NCBI GenBank assembly: GCA_902785135.1
Contig: CACZXL010000004.1
Coordinates: 48,344 to 112,343 of the forward strand
Length of the DNA: 64,000 nt
Direction of reading: 5' to 3'
Source: an uncultured Erysipelotrichaceae bacterium
GTDB taxonomy: Bacteria > Bacillota_I > Bacilli_A > RF39 > UBA660
In this document: positions 35,239 to 45,192 of the stretch, piece after piece
Position numbering within the stretch: position 1 is the first letter of the stretch
Layout of the letters: the number at the start of each line of letters is the position of its first letter
Notes under the pieces: model-generated
Database searches by the model: none
Told to the model about the DNA's origin: nothing
Seen by the model: the letters and a program-made list of their open reading frames with translations, nothing else
Program-made: the position numbers and the translations under genes

Positions 35239-35750
35239 TATCCTAAAATCTCCTCTACTGTTTTACCTCTTAATTTAGCAATATGTTCAGCACTTCTTTG
35301 TGAAACTAATGCTTTCATAGTTGCTTTAGAAGTATTTATTTTAGTGTTTGATCCTAGTGATTTAGATACAACGTCTTTAAGACCAGCAAGTTCTAATACT
35401 GTTCTAACTGGACCACCAGCTATAATACCAGTACCGGCTTTAGCAGGTTTTAATAATACCTTAGCAGCTCCTGCTTCTCCAATAACGTCATGAGAAATAG
35501 TTCTTCCATCAATTATGTCAATTTTCTTAACATTCTTAACAGCTTGCATTCTTGCCTTCTTAATTGCTTCTACAACTTCTGAAGACTTTCCTGATCCAAT
35601 ACCAATTTTTCCTTTTCCATCACCTACAGCAACGAATGCAGAAAAATGTAAAGTACGACCACCTTTAGTTACTTTTGTAACACGACGAAGTGATAATACT
35701 TCATCTTTGTATTCATCTTGTTTACGTGGGTTATTTACTCTCTTTTCCAT
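35238..35750 (-). CDS. rpsE: 30S ribosomal protein S5
   Basis: 170 residues. Signatures [37 protein letters not shown] and the [19 protein letters not shown] stretch. Involved in decoding accuracy. Located between rplR and rplO with an AAGGAGG site. Confidence 0.97.
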   Translation of the reverse strand: MEKRVNNPRKQDEYKDEVLSLRRVTKVTKGGRTLHFSAFVAVGDGKGKIGIGSGKSSEVVEAIKKARMQAVKNVKKIDIIDGRTISHDVIGEAGAAKVLLKPAKAGTGIIAGGPVRTVLELAGLKDVVSKSLGSNTKINTSKATMKALVSQRSAEHIAKLRGKTVEEILG

Positions 35751-35763
35751 TTGACCCTCCTTA

Positions 35764-36126
35764 TTAGAATTCTAATCCATTTTCACGTGCAGCTTCTGCT
35801 AAAGCAGCAACTCTACCATGATATAGGTATCCACCTCTATCAAATACTACTTTTGTAATTTTAGCTTTTTTAGCTCTTTTAGCTATTTCTGCACCAACTA
35901 TTTTAGCTGCTTCTATGTTTCCACCATTAGTAATTTTTAAATCTTTATCCATTGATGAAGCTGATACTAAAGTAACACCTTTTTCATCATCAATGATTTG
36001 TACACTAATGTGTTTAGCAGATCTAAATACATTTAATCTTGGAATATCTTTTGTACCAGATACTTTTGCTCTTACTCTAGCATGTCTAGCTAAACGAGCT
36101 TCATTACGTGATACTTTCTTAATCAT
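35764..36126 (-). CDS. rplR: 50S ribosomal protein L18
   Basis: 120 residues. [21 protein letters not shown] and the C-terminal [20 protein letters not shown] are characteristic. Binds 5S rRNA with L5 and L25. Spaced 13 bases from rpsE. Confidence 0.97.
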   Translation of the reverse strand: MIKKVSRNEARLARHARVRAKVSGTKDIPRLNVFRSAKHISVQIIDDEKGVTLVSASSMDKDLKITNGGNIEAAKIVGAEIAKRAKKAKITKVVFDRGGYLYHGRVAALAEAARENGLEF

Positions 36127-36147
36127 ATATAAGACTCTCCTTTTCTA

Positions 36148-36687
36148 CTATTTAGATGCTTTCTTTCCTTCTTTACGACGAATGAATTCATCTTTATAAC
36201 GAATACCTTTACCTTTATATGGTTCTGGTTTTCTTAATTTTCTAACTTTAGCAGCGAATTCACCTACTAATTCTTTGCTAATACCTTTAATTGTAATTTC
36301 TGTATTACTTACTTGTTCTACAGTTAATCCTTCTGGAATCTTAACTAAATCTTTATGAGATTTACCAGCAGTAACTTCTAATTCTTTACCTTTAACTTGA
36401 AAACGATATCCAACACCGATTATTTCTAATCCTTTTTCATATCCTTTACTAACACCAGTAATCATATTAGAAATTAATGCATTAGTAGTTCCATACATTG
36501 ATTTAGATTGTTTATCTTCTTTGTTACAATTTACTGAAAGTTTTCCTTCTTCAACAGAAACAGTTAAACCTTCATGAAGTTTTAATTCTAAAGTTCCTTT
36601 TGAACCAGTAACTTTAACAATACCTTCTTCAACTGTAACTGTAACTCCAGTAGGTACTTCTAAAACTCTTTTTCCTATACGACTCAT
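36148..36687 (-). CDS. rplF: 50S ribosomal protein L6
   Basis: 179 residues. Two homologous domains; starts MSRIGKRVLEVPTGVTVTVE, and carries GVGYRFQVKGKELEV and RKPEPYKGKGIRYKDE. Binds 23S rRNA near the factor-binding site. Between rpsH and rplR. Confidence 0.97.
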   Translation of the reverse strand: MSRIGKRVLEVPTGVTVTVEEGIVKVTGSKGTLELKLHEGLTVSVEEGKLSVNCNKEDKQSKSMYGTTNALISNMITGVSKGYEKGLEIIGVGYRFQVKGKELEVTAGKSHKDLVKIPEGLTVEQVSNTEITIKGISKELVGEFAAKVRKLRKPEPYKGKGIRYKDEFIRRKEGKKASK

Positions 36688-36709
36688 TTTTCTATTCTCC
36701 TTACTTTTG

Positions 36710-37093
36710 TTACCAAATATATGCTAAAACTTCTCCACCAACATTTTCTTTACGAGCAGTTTTATCTGTCATAATACCTTTTGATGTTGATAAAATAGCA
36801 ATTCCTAATCCGTTTAATACGTATGGAACTTCTTCAGCTTTGGCATAAACACGTAATCCTGGTTTTGATATACATTTTAATCCAGAGATTACTCTTTCTT
36901 TATTATCATACTTTAATGATAAAGTTAATGTTTTATCATCAACAGTATAATTACTAATATAACCTTCATCTTTTAATATACTTGCTATTTCTACTTTCAT
37001 TTTTGAAGTAGGCATACTAACTTCTTCATAATGAAGTGCATTAGCATTTCTAATTCTAGTAAGCATATCTGCGATTGGACTTGATACTACCAT
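36710..37093 (-). CDS. rpsH: 30S ribosomal protein S8
   Basis: 127 residues. [20 protein letters not shown] at the N-terminus and [20 protein letters not shown] near the C-terminus mark S8, an early 16S rRNA binder that in E. coli also represses the spc operon; regulation here is unknown. RBS AAGGAGG. Confidence 0.97.
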   Translation of the reverse strand: MVVSSPIADMLTRIRNANALHYEEVSMPTSKMKVEIASILKDEGYISNYTVDDKTLTLSLKYDNKERVISGLKCISKPGLRVYAKAEEVPYVLNGLGIAILSTSKGIMTDKTARKENVGGEVLAYIW

Positions 37094-37105
37094 AACATAT
37101 CCTCC

Positions 37106-37291
37106 TTACCAACTTGATTTTTTTACACCTGGGATTTGTCCTTGATATGCTAATTCTCTAAAGCATATTCTACAAATTCCATATTTTTTAAGTACTGCAT
37201 GTGGTCTTCCACATCTTTGACAACGCGTATATTCACGTACTTTGTACTTTTGTTTTCTTTGTTGTTTAACAACCATACTTTTCTTTGCCAT
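37106..37291 (-). CDS. rpsN: 30S ribosomal protein S14, zinc (type Z)
   Basis: 61 residues. Zinc ligands in CQRCG and CRICF, ending [11 protein letters not shown]. The short zinc-containing form typical of Gram-positive bacteria. Follows rplE by 14 bases with a GGAGG site. Confidence 0.97.
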   Translation of the reverse strand: MAKKSMVVKQQRKQKYKVREYTRCQRCGRPHAVLKKYGICRICFRELAYQGQIPGVKKSSW

Positions 37292-37305
37292 TTATTTTCC
37301 TCCTA

Positions 37306-37845
37306 TTACTTTCTAAAAGGAATTCCGATTTCATTTAATAAATCAAACGCTTCCTCATTTGTTTTTGCTGTTGTTACAAAAACAATATCCATTCCACGAG
37401 TTTTTACAATGTTATCGTATTCTATTTCTGCAAAAATCATTTGTTCTTTAATTCCTAAAGTATAATTTCCTCTTCCATCGAATGCTTTTGGTGAAACACC
37501 TCTAAAGTCTCTAACTTGAGGTAATGCTATTCTTATTAATTTATCTAAGAATGTATACATTTTTTCTCCTCTTAGAGTAACTTTACAACCAATAGCTTGA
37601 CCAGCTCTTAACTTAAATCCAGCTATAGATTTTTTAGCTTTAGTAACTACTGGTTTAGCACCTGTAATTAATTCAAGTTCTGAACAAGCAGCTTCTAAAA
37701 ATTTACTGTTTTCAGTTGCATCACCACAACCAATATTAATAACTATTTTTTCTAATTTTGGTACTTGCATAACTGAAGTATAATTATATTTTTCTACTAA
37801 TTTAGGAATTATTTCCTTTTTATATTTCTCACTTAGGCGGTTCAT
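37306..37845 (-). CDS. rplE: 50S ribosomal protein L5
   Basis: 179 residues from ATG 37845, preceded by AAGGAGG; a GTG 18 bases upstream lies in front of that RBS and is unlikely. Signatures [45 protein letters not shown]. Binds 5S rRNA. Order rplX-rplE-rpsN is standard. Confidence 0.97.
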   Translation of the reverse strand: MNRLSEKYKKEIIPKLVEKYNYTSVMQVPKLEKIVINIGCGDATENSKFLEAACSELELITGAKPVVTKAKKSIAGFKLRAGQAIGCKVTLRGEKMYTFLDKLIRIALPQVRDFRGVSPKAFDGRGNYTLGIKEQMIFAEIEYDNIVKTRGMDIVFVTTAKTNEEAFDLLNEIGIPFRK

Positions 37846-37862
37846 ACATTGTCCTCCTTCCA

Positions 37863-38174
37863 CTATTTAAGTATTTCTTTAGTTTTTACTGAAATTCTAT
37901 TTTTATTTCCTTTTTCATCAACTGAGTGAGCTATTCTAGTTCTCTTTTTAGTCTTTGGATCGATAATCATAACATTAGATGCATGAATTGGTGCTTCTAC
38001 TTTTATAATTCCACCATTTTCGTTTTGAGCATTTGGTTTAACATGTTTTGTAACCATATTAATACCTTCAACTACAACTTTATTATCATTTTTTAATGTT
38101 TTAATTATTTTACCTTCAGAACCTTTATCTTTACCAGAAATAACTACAACTTTATCTCCTACTTTTAAGTTCAT
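37863..38174 (-). CDS. rplX: 50S ribosomal protein L24
   Basis: 103 residues with the KOW motif ([20 protein letters not shown]) and [13 protein letters not shown] end. Assembly initiator of the 50S subunit. Follows rplN by 17 bases; ATG preceded by AAGGAGG. Confidence 0.97.
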   Translation of the reverse strand: MNLKVGDKVVVISGKDKGSEGKIIKTLKNDNKVVVEGINMVTKHVKPNAQNENGGIIKVEAPIHASNVMIIDPKTKKRTRIAHSVDEKGNKNRISVKTKEILK

Positions 38175-38191
38175 AATGTCCTCCTTATTTC

Positions 38192-38557
38192 CTATAAAAC
38201 TTCTTTAGCTAGTGAAACAATTTTCATATAATCGTTATCACGAAGTTCACGTGCTACTGGACCAAGTACACGTGTACCAACTGGACTCTTATCATCGTTA
38301 ATTATAACGCATGCATTGTCATCAAATCTAATATAAGAACCATCATTTCTTCTAACTGGTTTTTTAGTTCTAACAACAACAGCTTTAACTACTTTTCCAG
38401 CCTTAATTGTACCGTTTGGTGTAGCTTTTTTAACTGTAGCAACAACTACATCACCAACTGTGCCGAATGTTTTATTTCCACCAAGAACTCTAATAACTAA
38501 AACTTCTTTAGCTCCAGAGTTATCTGCTACTTTTAAGCGACTTTCTTGTTGAATCAT
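38192..38557 (-). CDS. rplN: 50S ribosomal protein L14
   Basis: 121 residues. [20 protein letters not shown] start, [20 protein letters not shown] and the C-terminal [15 protein letters not shown]. Intersubunit-bridge protein. Between rpsQ and rplX. Confidence 0.97.
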   Translation of the reverse strand: MIQQESRLKVADNSGAKEVLVIRVLGGNKTFGTVGDVVVATVKKATPNGTIKAGKVVKAVVVRTKKPVRRNDGSYIRFDDNACVIINDDKSPVGTRVLGPVARELRDNDYMKIVSLAKEVL

Positions 38558-38582
38558 ATTAATCCTCCTTTTTCTTTAGAGA

Positions 38583-38840
38583 TTATAAGATTATTGCTTC
38601 TTCAACAATCTCAACTAAATTATATCTTTTTGTTTTTGATATAGGTCTAGTCTCTACTATACGTACCTTATCTCCAACTTTTGCTTTATTTTCTTCATCG
38701 TGAGCTCTATATTTTTTTGAAGATTTAACACGTTTTCCGTATAATGGGCTTTTCTTATAAGTTTCAATAGTAACTGTTATTGTTTTATCGTTTTGAGCAC
38801 TAGTAACAATACCAATTAATTCTTTTCTCTTTGTTTCCAT
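38583..38840 (-). CDS. rpsQ: 30S ribosomal protein S17
   Basis: 85 residues. [22 protein letters not shown]-fold start and the [19 protein letters not shown] signature. Primary 16S rRNA binder. Nine bases after rpmC. Confidence 0.97.
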   Translation of the reverse strand: METKRKELIGIVTSAQNDKTITVTIETYKKSPLYGKRVKSSKKYRAHDEENKAKVGDKVRIVETRPISKTKRYNLVEIVEEAIIL

Positions 38841-38849
38841 TTAAGCCTC

Positions 38850-39047
38850 CTACTTTTCTTCATTTTCGCGTTCAGTTAAAATTTCTTTAATTCTCGCGAT
38901 TGTCTTTCTATCTTCTTTTATTTTTGAAGGTTTTTCTAAATTTCCTGTTGCATTAGCAAATCTTAAATTATAAAGTTCTGCTTTTAATTCTTCTTCTTTC
39001 TTTAGTAACTCTTCAGTGGTTAATTCTCTTAATTCTTTAGCCTTCAT
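38850..39047 (-). CDS. rpmC: 50S ribosomal protein L29
   Basis: 65 residues, two-helix protein beginning [20 protein letters not shown]. Located at the tunnel exit. Its ATG lies inside rplP (11-base overlap), so translation is coupled. Confidence 0.96.
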   Translation of the reverse strand: MKAKELRELTTEELLKKEEELKAELYNLRFANATGNLEKPSKIKEDRKTIARIKEILTERENEEK

Positions 39048-39471
39048 TTACTTCACCACTTTCTTCTTTTTTTACAAATTTACATTTAACTGGTAATTTA
39101 TGTGAAGCTAGTCTTAATGCTTCTCTTGCGATTTCTTCAGTAACTTCAGAAATTTCAAACATAATCTTACCTTCTTTAACTACTGCAACCCAAACTTCTG
39201 GATTACCTTTACCAGTACCCATACGAGTTTCAGCAGCATGTTTTGTTAATGCTAAGTGTGGGAAAATGTTAACAAAAACTTTTCCTCCTCTTTTCATATA
39301 ACGTGTCATAGCAACTCTGGCAGCTTCTATTTGTTGTTGAGTAACCCAAGCTCCAGTTTTTGCTTGTAAACCAAATGTACCAAAATGTAATTCAGTATTA
39401 CCTTTAGCTTTTCCATCATAGTAAACTCTATGGTTTTTTCTATATTTAGTTCTTTTTGGAATTACTGCCAT
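39037..39471 (-). CDS. rplP: 50S ribosomal protein L16
   Basis: 144 residues. [11 protein letters not shown] start, [20 protein letters not shown], and [14 protein letters not shown] signature. Organises the A-site tRNA region. Its start lies 26 bases inside rpsC: the AAAGGAGG ribosome site is part of the rpsC coding end, an unusually deep overlap. Confidence 0.97.
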   Translation of the reverse strand: MAVIPKRTKYRKNHRVYYDGKAKGNTELHFGTFGLQAKTGAWVTQQQIEAARVAMTRYMKRGGKVFVNIFPHLALTKHAAETRMGTGKGNPEVWVAVVKEGKIMFEISEVTEEIAREALRLASHKLPVKCKFVKKEESGEVNEG

Positions 39472-40126
39472 CAGTATTACCTCCTTTTACATTTTTCTTT
39501 GGAAGTACTTCACCTTTGTATATCCAAACTTTTACACCAATTTTACCAAAAGTTGTATCAGCTTCTGCAGTTGCATAGTCGATATCAGCTCTTAATGTAT
39601 GTAAAGGTGTAGTTCCTTCATTATAACCTTCGCTTCTAGCAATATCTGCACCATTTAATCTACCAGATACAGATGTTTTAATACCTTTAGCTCCAGCTTT
39701 CATTGTATTTCTAATTGCTCTTTTTTGAGCCATTTTGTAAGAACCTCTGTTCTCAATTTGTTTAGCAATATTTTCAGCTACTAATTTAGCAACTAAATCA
39801 GGATTTTTAACTTCAAATATTGAAACAATAATATTTTCTTTTGTTAATTTATTTAATTCGTTTTTAATCTTTTCGATTTCTTCTCCACCATGACCTATTA
39901 CTACGCCAGGTTTTGCAGTATATATAACTACTTCAGTCTTCTTGTTATTTCTATTAATATCAATTGAAGAAACAGCTGCATCTTTTAATTTTTTGTTTAA
40001 ATATTTTCTAATATCATTATCAGCTTTTAAATATTTAGCAAAATCTTTCTTTTCAGCAAACCATTTACTTGACCAATCTTTATTAATTCCGATTCTCATT
40101 CCAACTGGATTTACCTTTTGTCCCAT
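39446..40126 (-). CDS. rpsC: 30S ribosomal protein S3
   Basis: 226 residues. [18 protein letters not shown] start, KH domain [18 protein letters not shown], and the conserved [18 protein letters not shown]. Part of the mRNA entry tunnel. The C-terminal tail ([13 protein letters not shown]) overlaps rplP. Confidence 0.97.
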   Translation of the reverse strand: MGQKVNPVGMRIGINKDWSSKWFAEKKDFAKYLKADNDIRKYLNKKLKDAAVSSIDINRNNKKTEVVIYTAKPGVVIGHGGEEIEKIKNELNKLTKENIIVSIFEVKNPDLVAKLVAENIAKQIENRGSYKMAQKRAIRNTMKAGAKGIKTSVSGRLNGADIARSEGYNEGTTPLHTLRADIDYATAEADTTFGKIGVKVWIYKGEVLPKKNVKGGNTDGSNSKKN

Positions 40127-40142
40127 AAATTAACCTCCTTCA

Positions 40143-40478
40143 CTAATTTTTTTCTGCTACCACAACAGTGATATGACTTGTTTTCTTATCGTGTCTATCA
40201 ATGTGAGTTCTTGATCCAAATCTGTGTCTTTTTAAAATTGGACCATCATTTATGTATGCTGATTTAACATATAAGTTGTTTCTGTCTAATTTAAGATTGT
40301 TTTCAGCATTAGCTACAGCAGAAACTAAAACCTTATTTATTAAACGAGCAGACTTTTTATTCATATTATTTAAAATTGCACTAGCGTCAGCTATACTTTT
40401 ACCTTGAATTAAGCGAGTAACTAATCTTGCTTTTCTTGGAACAAGTAAAACTGTTCTAGCAGTTGCTCTTGCTTCCAT
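40143..40478 (-). CDS. rplV: 50S ribosomal protein L22
   Basis: 111 residues. EARATARTVLLVPRKARLVT start and KRHRFGSRTHIDRHDKKTSH loop that lines the exit tunnel. Between rpsS and rpsC with AAGGAG upstream. Confidence 0.97.
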   Translation of the reverse strand: MEARATARTVLLVPRKARLVTRLIQGKSIADASAILNNMNKKSARLINKVLVSAVANAENNLKLDRNNLYVKSAYINDGPILKRHRFGSRTHIDRHDKKTSHITVVVAEKN

Positions 40479-40508
40479 TTTAAATCTCCTTCCTTAAGTT
40501 AAGTTCAA

Positions 40509-40775
40509 CTATTTATTATCTTTTCCGTGTCCACCGAATTTTCTAGTTGGAGCAAATTCACCAAGTTTATGACCTACCATATCTTCAGTAACATATACTG
40601 GAATGAATTCTTTACCATTGTGAACTGCAAATGTATGTCCAATAAAATCAGGAAAAATAGTTGAACGACGTGACCAAGTCTTAACGACTTCTTTTTTTCC
40701 ATTTTTATTCATTTCTTGAACCTTAGCTAATAACTTTGGAAATACATAAGGTCCTTTTTTTAAACTTCTAGCCAT
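40509..40775 (-). CDS. rpsS: 30S ribosomal protein S19
   Basis: 88 residues. [16 protein letters not shown] start and [24 protein letters not shown] core ([20 protein letters not shown]), ending [11 protein letters not shown]. Head of the 30S subunit. Between rplB and rplV. Confidence 0.97.
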   Translation of the reverse strand: MARSLKKGPYVFPKLLAKVQEMNKNGKKEVVKTWSRRSTIFPDFIGHTFAVHNGKEFIPVYVTEDMVGHKLGEFAPTRKFGGHGKDNK

Positions 40776-40796
40776 TTATATTCATCCTTTCCTTAT

Positions 40797-41624
40797 TTAT
40801 TTACGACGAGTAACAATTAATTTTGTTGAACTCTTCTTATTCTTACGAGTTTTGTAACCAAGTGCAGGTTTACCCCAAGGTGTCATTGGTTTCTTATGAC
40901 CAACTGGAGTTCTACCTTCACCACCACCATGTGGGTGATCATTAGGGTTCATAACAGAACCTCTAACTGTTGGTCTTATTCCCATGTGTCTAGTTCTACC
41001 AGCTTTACCAAGTCTTACTAATGAATAATCTTCATTACCAACTTCTCCGATAGTAGCCATACATGTTCCTAAAACTTTTCTTGTTTCTCCTGAAGATAAT
41101 CTAATTAATACATATTTATCTTCTCTACCAAGAATTTGAGCACTTTGTCCAGCAGATCTAGCAATTTGTCCGCCTTTACCAAGAGTTAACTCAATATTAT
41201 GAATAACAGTACCAACTGGAATATTCATAAGTTGCATTGCGTTTCCAACTTTAACATCTGTTTTTTCACCAGATATTATTTTCATTCCTACTTTTAATCC
41301 TTTTGGTGCGATAATATATCTTTTTTCACCATCAGCATAATTAATTAATGCAATATTTGCACTTCTATTTGGATCGTATTCAATAGTAGCAACTGTTCCT
41401 TCAATATCGAATTTGTTTCTTCTAAAATCAATAATACGATATTTTCTCTTTTCTCCGCCACCTTGATGTCTAACAGTTATCTTACCAGAATTGTTACGAC
41501 CAGCGTTTTTCTTAACAGTTTTTAGTAAACTTTTCTCTGGAGCTGTTTTAGTTAGCTCTTCATTTACTAATGTACTTTTCTTTCTTTGTCCAGGTGTCAT
41601 TGGACGAAAATGTTTAATAGCCAT
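40797..41624 (-). CDS. rplB: 50S ribosomal protein L2
   Basis: 275 residues. [17 protein letters not shown] start, [20 protein letters not shown], and the C-terminal [20 protein letters not shown] loop required near the peptidyl-transferase centre. GGAGG site upstream. Confidence 0.98.
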   Translation of the reverse strand: MAIKHFRPMTPGQRKKSTLVNEELTKTAPEKSLLKTVKKNAGRNNSGKITVRHQGGGEKRKYRIIDFRRNKFDIEGTVATIEYDPNRSANIALINYADGEKRYIIAPKGLKVGMKIISGEKTDVKVGNAMQLMNIPVGTVIHNIELTLGKGGQIARSAGQSAQILGREDKYVLIRLSSGETRKVLGTCMATIGEVGNEDYSLVRLGKAGRTRHMGIRPTVRGSVMNPNDHPHGGGEGRTPVGHKKPMTPWGKPALGYKTRKNKKSSTKLIVTRRK

Positions 41625-41638
41625 TCTAAAACCTCCTC

Positions 41639-41920
41639 CTATAATTCTATATTGCTACCTGCAGCTAAAGTAATATATGCTTTCTTATAAGCTGTAGTAG
41701 TACCTGTATAACGACCTACTCTTTTCTTTTTAGGTCTTACATTTAATGTATTTACTTTTGTAACTTTTACATTATATATTTTTTCGATAGCTTGTTTAAT
41801 TTGAGTTTTGTTAGCGTCTTTTCTAACTTTAAAAACAATTCTATCTCCATTAGCAGCTACATTTGAAGCTTTTTCAGTAATAACTGGTGCTAATATAATG
41901 TCTCTATAATTTCCTATCAT
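41639..41920 (-). CDS. rplW: 50S ribosomal protein L23
   Basis: 93 residues. [12 protein letters not shown] start and [39 protein letters not shown]. Docking site for trigger factor and SRP at the tunnel exit. Its start overlaps the rplD stop by one base. Confidence 0.97.
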   Translation of the reverse strand: MIGNYRDIILAPVITEKASNVAANGDRIVFKVRKDANKTQIKQAIEKIYNVKVTKVNTLNVRPKKKRVGRYTGTTTAYKKAYITLAAGSNIEL

Positions 41921-42546
41921 TATTTAAGTACCTCCTCAAGCATTTTAACGGCTTCTTCAGTAATAACTATAGTTTTATAGTTAAGTACGTCATAAGTGTT
42001 GATTTCATGAGATTCGATTAACTTAATATTACTTAAATTACGAGATGCTAAGATTAAATTTTCATTTAATTCTTTAACAACGATTAATGCTTTACCTTCA
42101 ATTTTTAATGTTTCTAATACTTTAGTAAATGTTTTAGTCTTGTTATCTTTAACTTCGAACTTATCAACAACAATTACTTCTTTATTAGCAACTTTTTGAG
42201 ATAATGCTGATCTTAAAGCTAATCTACTTTCTTTTCTATTTTGTTTCTTTTCATAATTTCTATTAGTGTTTGGTCCAAATACTACACCACCATGATACCA
42301 ATGTGGAGCTCTGATAGAACCTTGTCTTGCTCTACCTGTTCCTTTTTGTCTCCATGGTTTAATACCACCACCACTAACTTCACTTCTGTCTTTAACAGCA
42401 TGTGTTCCTTGTCTTAATGATGCTCCTTTTCTAACAACTGCATCATATATAGTTTGATTATTTGGTTCAATACCAAATACTTCGTCATTTAGTTTTATAT
42501 CTTTTAATTTTTCACCTTTTAAATTTAAAAGTGTTACTTTAGGCAT
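41920..42546 (-). CDS. rplD: 50S ribosomal protein L4
   Basis: 208 residues from ATG 42546, with AAAGGAGG nine bases upstream; the longer reading to 42567 includes the RBS. QGTHAVKDRSEVSGGGIKPW, QKGTGRARQGSIRAPHW signature. In E. coli L4 represses the S10 operon; a leader at 43758-43893 makes autoregulation possible here. Confidence 0.97.
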   Translation of the reverse strand: MPKVTLLNLKGEKLKDIKLNDEVFGIEPNNQTIYDAVVRKGASLRQGTHAVKDRSEVSGGGIKPWRQKGTGRARQGSIRAPHWYHGGVVFGPNTNRNYEKKQNRKESRLALRSALSQKVANKEVIVVDKFEVKDNKTKTFTKVLETLKIEGKALIVVKELNENLILASRNLSNIKLIESHEINTYDVLNYKTIVITEEAVKMLEEVLK

Positions 42547-42603
42547 ATTATTTCCTCCTTTCATCACAAATCTTTTTGTTAATTATTATTATTTAATTGA
42601 AGA

Positions 42604-43443
42604 TTATTCTTGTGATGATTCTTCAGTTTTTTCTTCAGTTACTTCTTCTTTTACTTCTTCAGTAGCTTCTTCTTTAGTTTCTTCAACTGGTTCTTCTACT
42701 GGAGCTTCTGTAACTTCAGCAGTTTCTTCAGTTTCAGTAACTTCTTCTTGAACTGGTTCTTCTACTACTTCTTCAGTAACATAAGTAATTAATTCATCTT
42801 GTGAATTAACTTTACCTTCGTTTTTAACTGCAGATTTAATAATAACTAATGACTTCTTTGGACCAGGAATATTACCTTTAACTAAAATAATATTTCTTTC
42901 TAAGTCAATTTCAATTACTTCTAAGTTTTGAACAGTAACTAATTTATGACCCATATGTCCTGGTAATTTCTTACCTTTTAATACGTGCATTGGAAGCATT
43001 GTTCCAAGTGATCCTACACCTCTATGGTATTGTGAACCATGTCCCATAGGACCTCTACTTTGATTATGACGTTTAATAACGCCTTGATAACCTTTACCTT
43101 TTGTAATACCAGAAACGTCTACCATTTCCCCTACTGCAAAGATATCAGCCTTAACTTCTTGTCCTAATGTATAAGCACTAACATCAACATTTCTGATTTC
43201 TTTAACGAAGCGCTTAGGTGTTACATTAGCTTTCTTTAGATGACCAAGTTCTGGTTTGTTGCTAAGTTTTTCTCTTTTGTCGAATGCAGCTAATTGAATA
43301 GCATTATATCCATCATTTTCAACAGTTTTAATTTGTGAAACATAGTTTGGTTCAACAGATATAACTGTTACTGGAGTTAACTTACCATTTTTTGCAAAAA
43401 CTTGTGTCATCCCGATCTTACGACCTAAGATTCCTTTTTTCAT
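42604..43443 (-). CDS. rplC: 50S ribosomal protein L3 with a long acidic C-terminal tail
   Basis: 279 residues, versus about 210 in Bacillus. Residues 1 to about 208 are ordinary L3 ([65 protein letters not shown]). The remaining 70 residues are almost entirely Glu, Val, Thr and Pro with repeated EEVTE/VEEP units ([20 protein letters not shown]). The tail has the same base composition and frame as the gene. Function of the tail unknown. Confidence 0.96.
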   Translation of the reverse strand: MKKGILGRKIGMTQVFAKNGKLTPVTVISVEPNYVSQIKTVENDGYNAIQLAAFDKREKLSNKPELGHLKKANVTPKRFVKEIRNVDVSAYTLGQEVKADIFAVGEMVDVSGITKGKGYQGVIKRHNQSRGPMGHGSQYHRGVGSLGTMLPMHVLKGKKLPGHMGHKLVTVQNLEVIEIDLERNIILVKGNIPGPKKSLVIIKSAVKNEGKVNSQDELITYVTEEVVEEPVQEEVTETEETAEVTEAPVEEPVEETKEEATEEVKEEVTEEKTEESSQE

Positions 43444-43454
43444 ATTTCCTCCTA

Positions 43455-43757
43455 CTATTTAATATTTATTTCAACACCACTAGGTAAATCCAAACGAGTT
43501 AATGCCTCGATTGTGTCTTTACTTGGGTTATTGATAACAATTAATCTTTTGTGTGTTCTCATTTCAAATTGTTCACGAGAATCCTTATATTTGTGAACTG
43601 CTCTAAGAATAGTAATCTTTTCGATTTTAGTTGGTAGTGGGATTGGTCCACTTACTTCTCCACCTGTTCTTTTAACAGTTTCAACAATTTTTGAAGCAGC
43701 TTGATCTATTGTTCTGTGATCATATGCTTTTAAATTGATTTGGATTTTGTTTGTCAT
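43455..43757 (-). CDS. rpsJ: 30S ribosomal protein S10
   Basis: 100 residues. [20 protein letters not shown] and [24 protein letters not shown] core, ending [12 protein letters not shown] prefer the second of two adjacent ATGs (43757) since GGGAGG is seven bases away from it and only four from the first. First gene of the ribosomal superoperon and transcribed from the promoter at 43901-43929. Also the NusE transcription factor. Confidence 0.97.
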   Translation of the reverse strand: MTNKIQINLKAYDHRTIDQAASKIVETVKRTGGEVSGPIPLPTKIEKITILRAVHKYKDSREQFEMRTHKRLIVINNPSKDTIEALTRLDLPSGVEINIK

Positions 43758-43893
43758 CATTAATCCTCCCTTCGCCTATATCTTGTATAGACTTGCTCCG
43801 CACAAAAACCTGAAAAACACCATTTTTAACTATATTTTAAATAGCAACTTAACCTGGTGTATCAGCAACCTTGCACATCTTTGCCAGTCACAC
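43758..43893 (-). promoter_or_regulatory. Structured 5' leader of the S10 operon
   Basis: About 136 bases between the predicted start site and the S10 ATG. The early part can fold as CTGG, a CAAAGA bulge, TGT, a GCAAGGTTGCTGAT loop region, ACA and CCAG. Two further small hairpins follow, CTAT/ATAG and CTATA/TATAG, the last close to the RBS. The GC content is visibly higher than nearby gaps. From memory the GGCAAAGATG...GCAAGGTTGCTGA core recurs in Firmicutes S10 leaders, which I cannot check here. Autogenous control by L4 or another ribosomal protein is the likely role. Confidence 0.6.
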
Positions 43894-43900
43894 ATAATCA

Positions 43901-43929
43901 ATTATATCAATCTTTCCCTTTAAAATCAA
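43901..43929 (-). promoter_or_regulatory. Sigma-A promoter of the S10-spc-alpha superoperon
   Basis: Minus strand: -35 TTGATT (43924-43929), 17-base spacer, perfect TATAAT (43901-43906) with a TG extension. It is the only strong promoter seen for the 14 kb ribosomal cluster. Confidence 0.88.
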
Positions 43930-43954
43930 CACTTTTTTTAAGTTTTTTTACTTT

Positions 43955-43989
43955 TTTTAAAAAAAGAAAAATAGGTTCTATAACCTATT
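43955..43989 (-). terminator. Rho-independent terminator of the SH3/envelope operon
   Basis: Minus strand stem AATAGGTT / AACCTATT (arms 43982-43989 and 43970-43977), loop ATAG, then TTTCTTTTTTT. It overlaps the stop of the SH3-domain gene and insulates the ribosomal promoter. Confidence 0.88.
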
Positions 43990-45184
43990 CTTCTAAATTA
44001 TTATCATCTATTTCTTTTTTTTCTTCTTCTACCTTATTCTTTTTTGCTTTTTTCTTTTTATTTATTAAAAGAATTATTGCTAACGCTGTTAAAGAAAGAA
44101 TTACACCGCCTGCTACACATACTGCAACAAATTCATTTTTATTCAAATTAAATAATTTCTTTTCTTCCTTTTTAGGTTCTTCTTTTTTAACTTCTTTCTT
44201 TTTTGCTTCATCTAGCTTTGCATATTCTACTTTATCTCCATATTCAATTTCAAAATCATCATATGTATTAAATATCCAACCTCTTTTGCCATTATATTCT
44301 ACATAATGAGCATCTACAATACCCATTTGTGAATCTGAACCAGTATAATAAGTAAAGTCTGATCCAGCAGGTATAGTCATTATAAGATTAGATTTATCTG
44401 AATCATCATACATAGATAAATCTACTTTAGATTTACCCTTTCCTAAATATAATGGGAATATATCATCAGATTTAAATACATCTAATAATGTTTTACATCC
44501 ATTATATTCAAATAAAGCTGATTTTGACCATTTATCAGTTGCGTATTCTGGAGTTAGAATTGTATTCTTAGGAATAGTTCCACATTCTGATTCTACATCT
44601 ACTCTAAAAATATATTGTATTTCATTTTCAATTAAAACATTTTTATTTAATATTTCTACCCAGCCTTTTAGACCTTTATAGTCTACATAGATATAAGTTA
44701 ATCCGCCTTCTCCATCTATAGCATATTGATATTCTAATTTAATACCTTTTTTAATGCTTCCTAGATACTTATATACTTTAGATGGACCTGAATATACACT
44801 TACACCTTTTTCATTATATACTAGTGCCTGTTTTTTAGAGTCAAATTTTTTAATGTCTTTAGTTGTTTCAGTTGGATCAACTTCTTCTTGAACTATACTA
44901 AAACCATCTAAAGATCTTATTTGACCTAAAATAGAATATGTTCCATCGCTATTTTTTAATCCTATATCATATTGATTATCATATTCACTAATTACTACAA
45001 CAACATCATCCTTATTTAAATGCCCTGTTGCTTCTTCATTATAATCATTTGGGTCATAGTCTATACCTTCTGGATTTACTACAACTATTTCAAATTCTCT
45101 AAGCATTGGTGCGCCCATATCAGCTTTTGCGATACATGGTACACATAATATTAATAATATAAATAATTTTTTAATAAATTTCAT
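43985..45184 (-). CDS. Secreted, membrane-anchored protein with SH3-like domains
   Basis: 399 residues: cleavable-looking signal peptide (1-21, ending CIAKA), two bacterial SH3-like segments (about 110-180, YNEKGVSVYSGPSKVYKYLG, and 250-320, GSDFTYYTGSDSQMGIVDAH then YNGKRGWIFN), a Lys/Glu linker, a transmembrane helix (about 352-374) and a charged cytoplasmic tail (KKKKAKKNKVEEEKKEIDD). Type I membrane topology. Bacterial SH3 domains commonly bind cell-wall peptides. It ends the seven-gene operon starting at 49393. Eight bases after the 48-residue membrane protein. Confidence 0.8.
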   Translation of the reverse strand: MKFIKKLFILLILCVPCIAKADMGAPMLREFEIVVVNPEGIDYDPNDYNEEATGHLNKDDVVVVISEYDNQYDIGLKNSDGTYSILGQIRSLDGFSIVQEEVDPTETTKDIKKFDSKKQALVYNEKGVSVYSGPSKVYKYLGSIKKGIKLEYQYAIDGEGGLTYIYVDYKGLKGWVEILNKNVLIENEIQYIFRVDVESECGTIPKNTILTPEYATDKWSKSALFEYNGCKTLLDVFKSDDIFPLYLGKGKSKVDLSMYDDSDKSNLIMTIPAGSDFTYYTGSDSQMGIVDAHYVEYNGKRGWIFNTYDDFEIEYGDKVEYAKLDEAKKKEVKKEEPKKEEKKLFNLNKNEFVAVCVAGGVILSLTALAIILLINKKKKAKKNKVEEEKKEIDDNNLEE

Positions 45185-45192
45185 ATTCTCTC

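Noticed and set aside
43857..44306. A 149-codon open frame on the plus strand over the S10 promoter and the SH3-protein gene
   Set aside because: It is antisense to a convincing signal-peptide/SH3 gene and to a promoter and terminator, and its Phe/Ser-rich composition is what the reverse of Lys/Glu-rich coding DNA gives.
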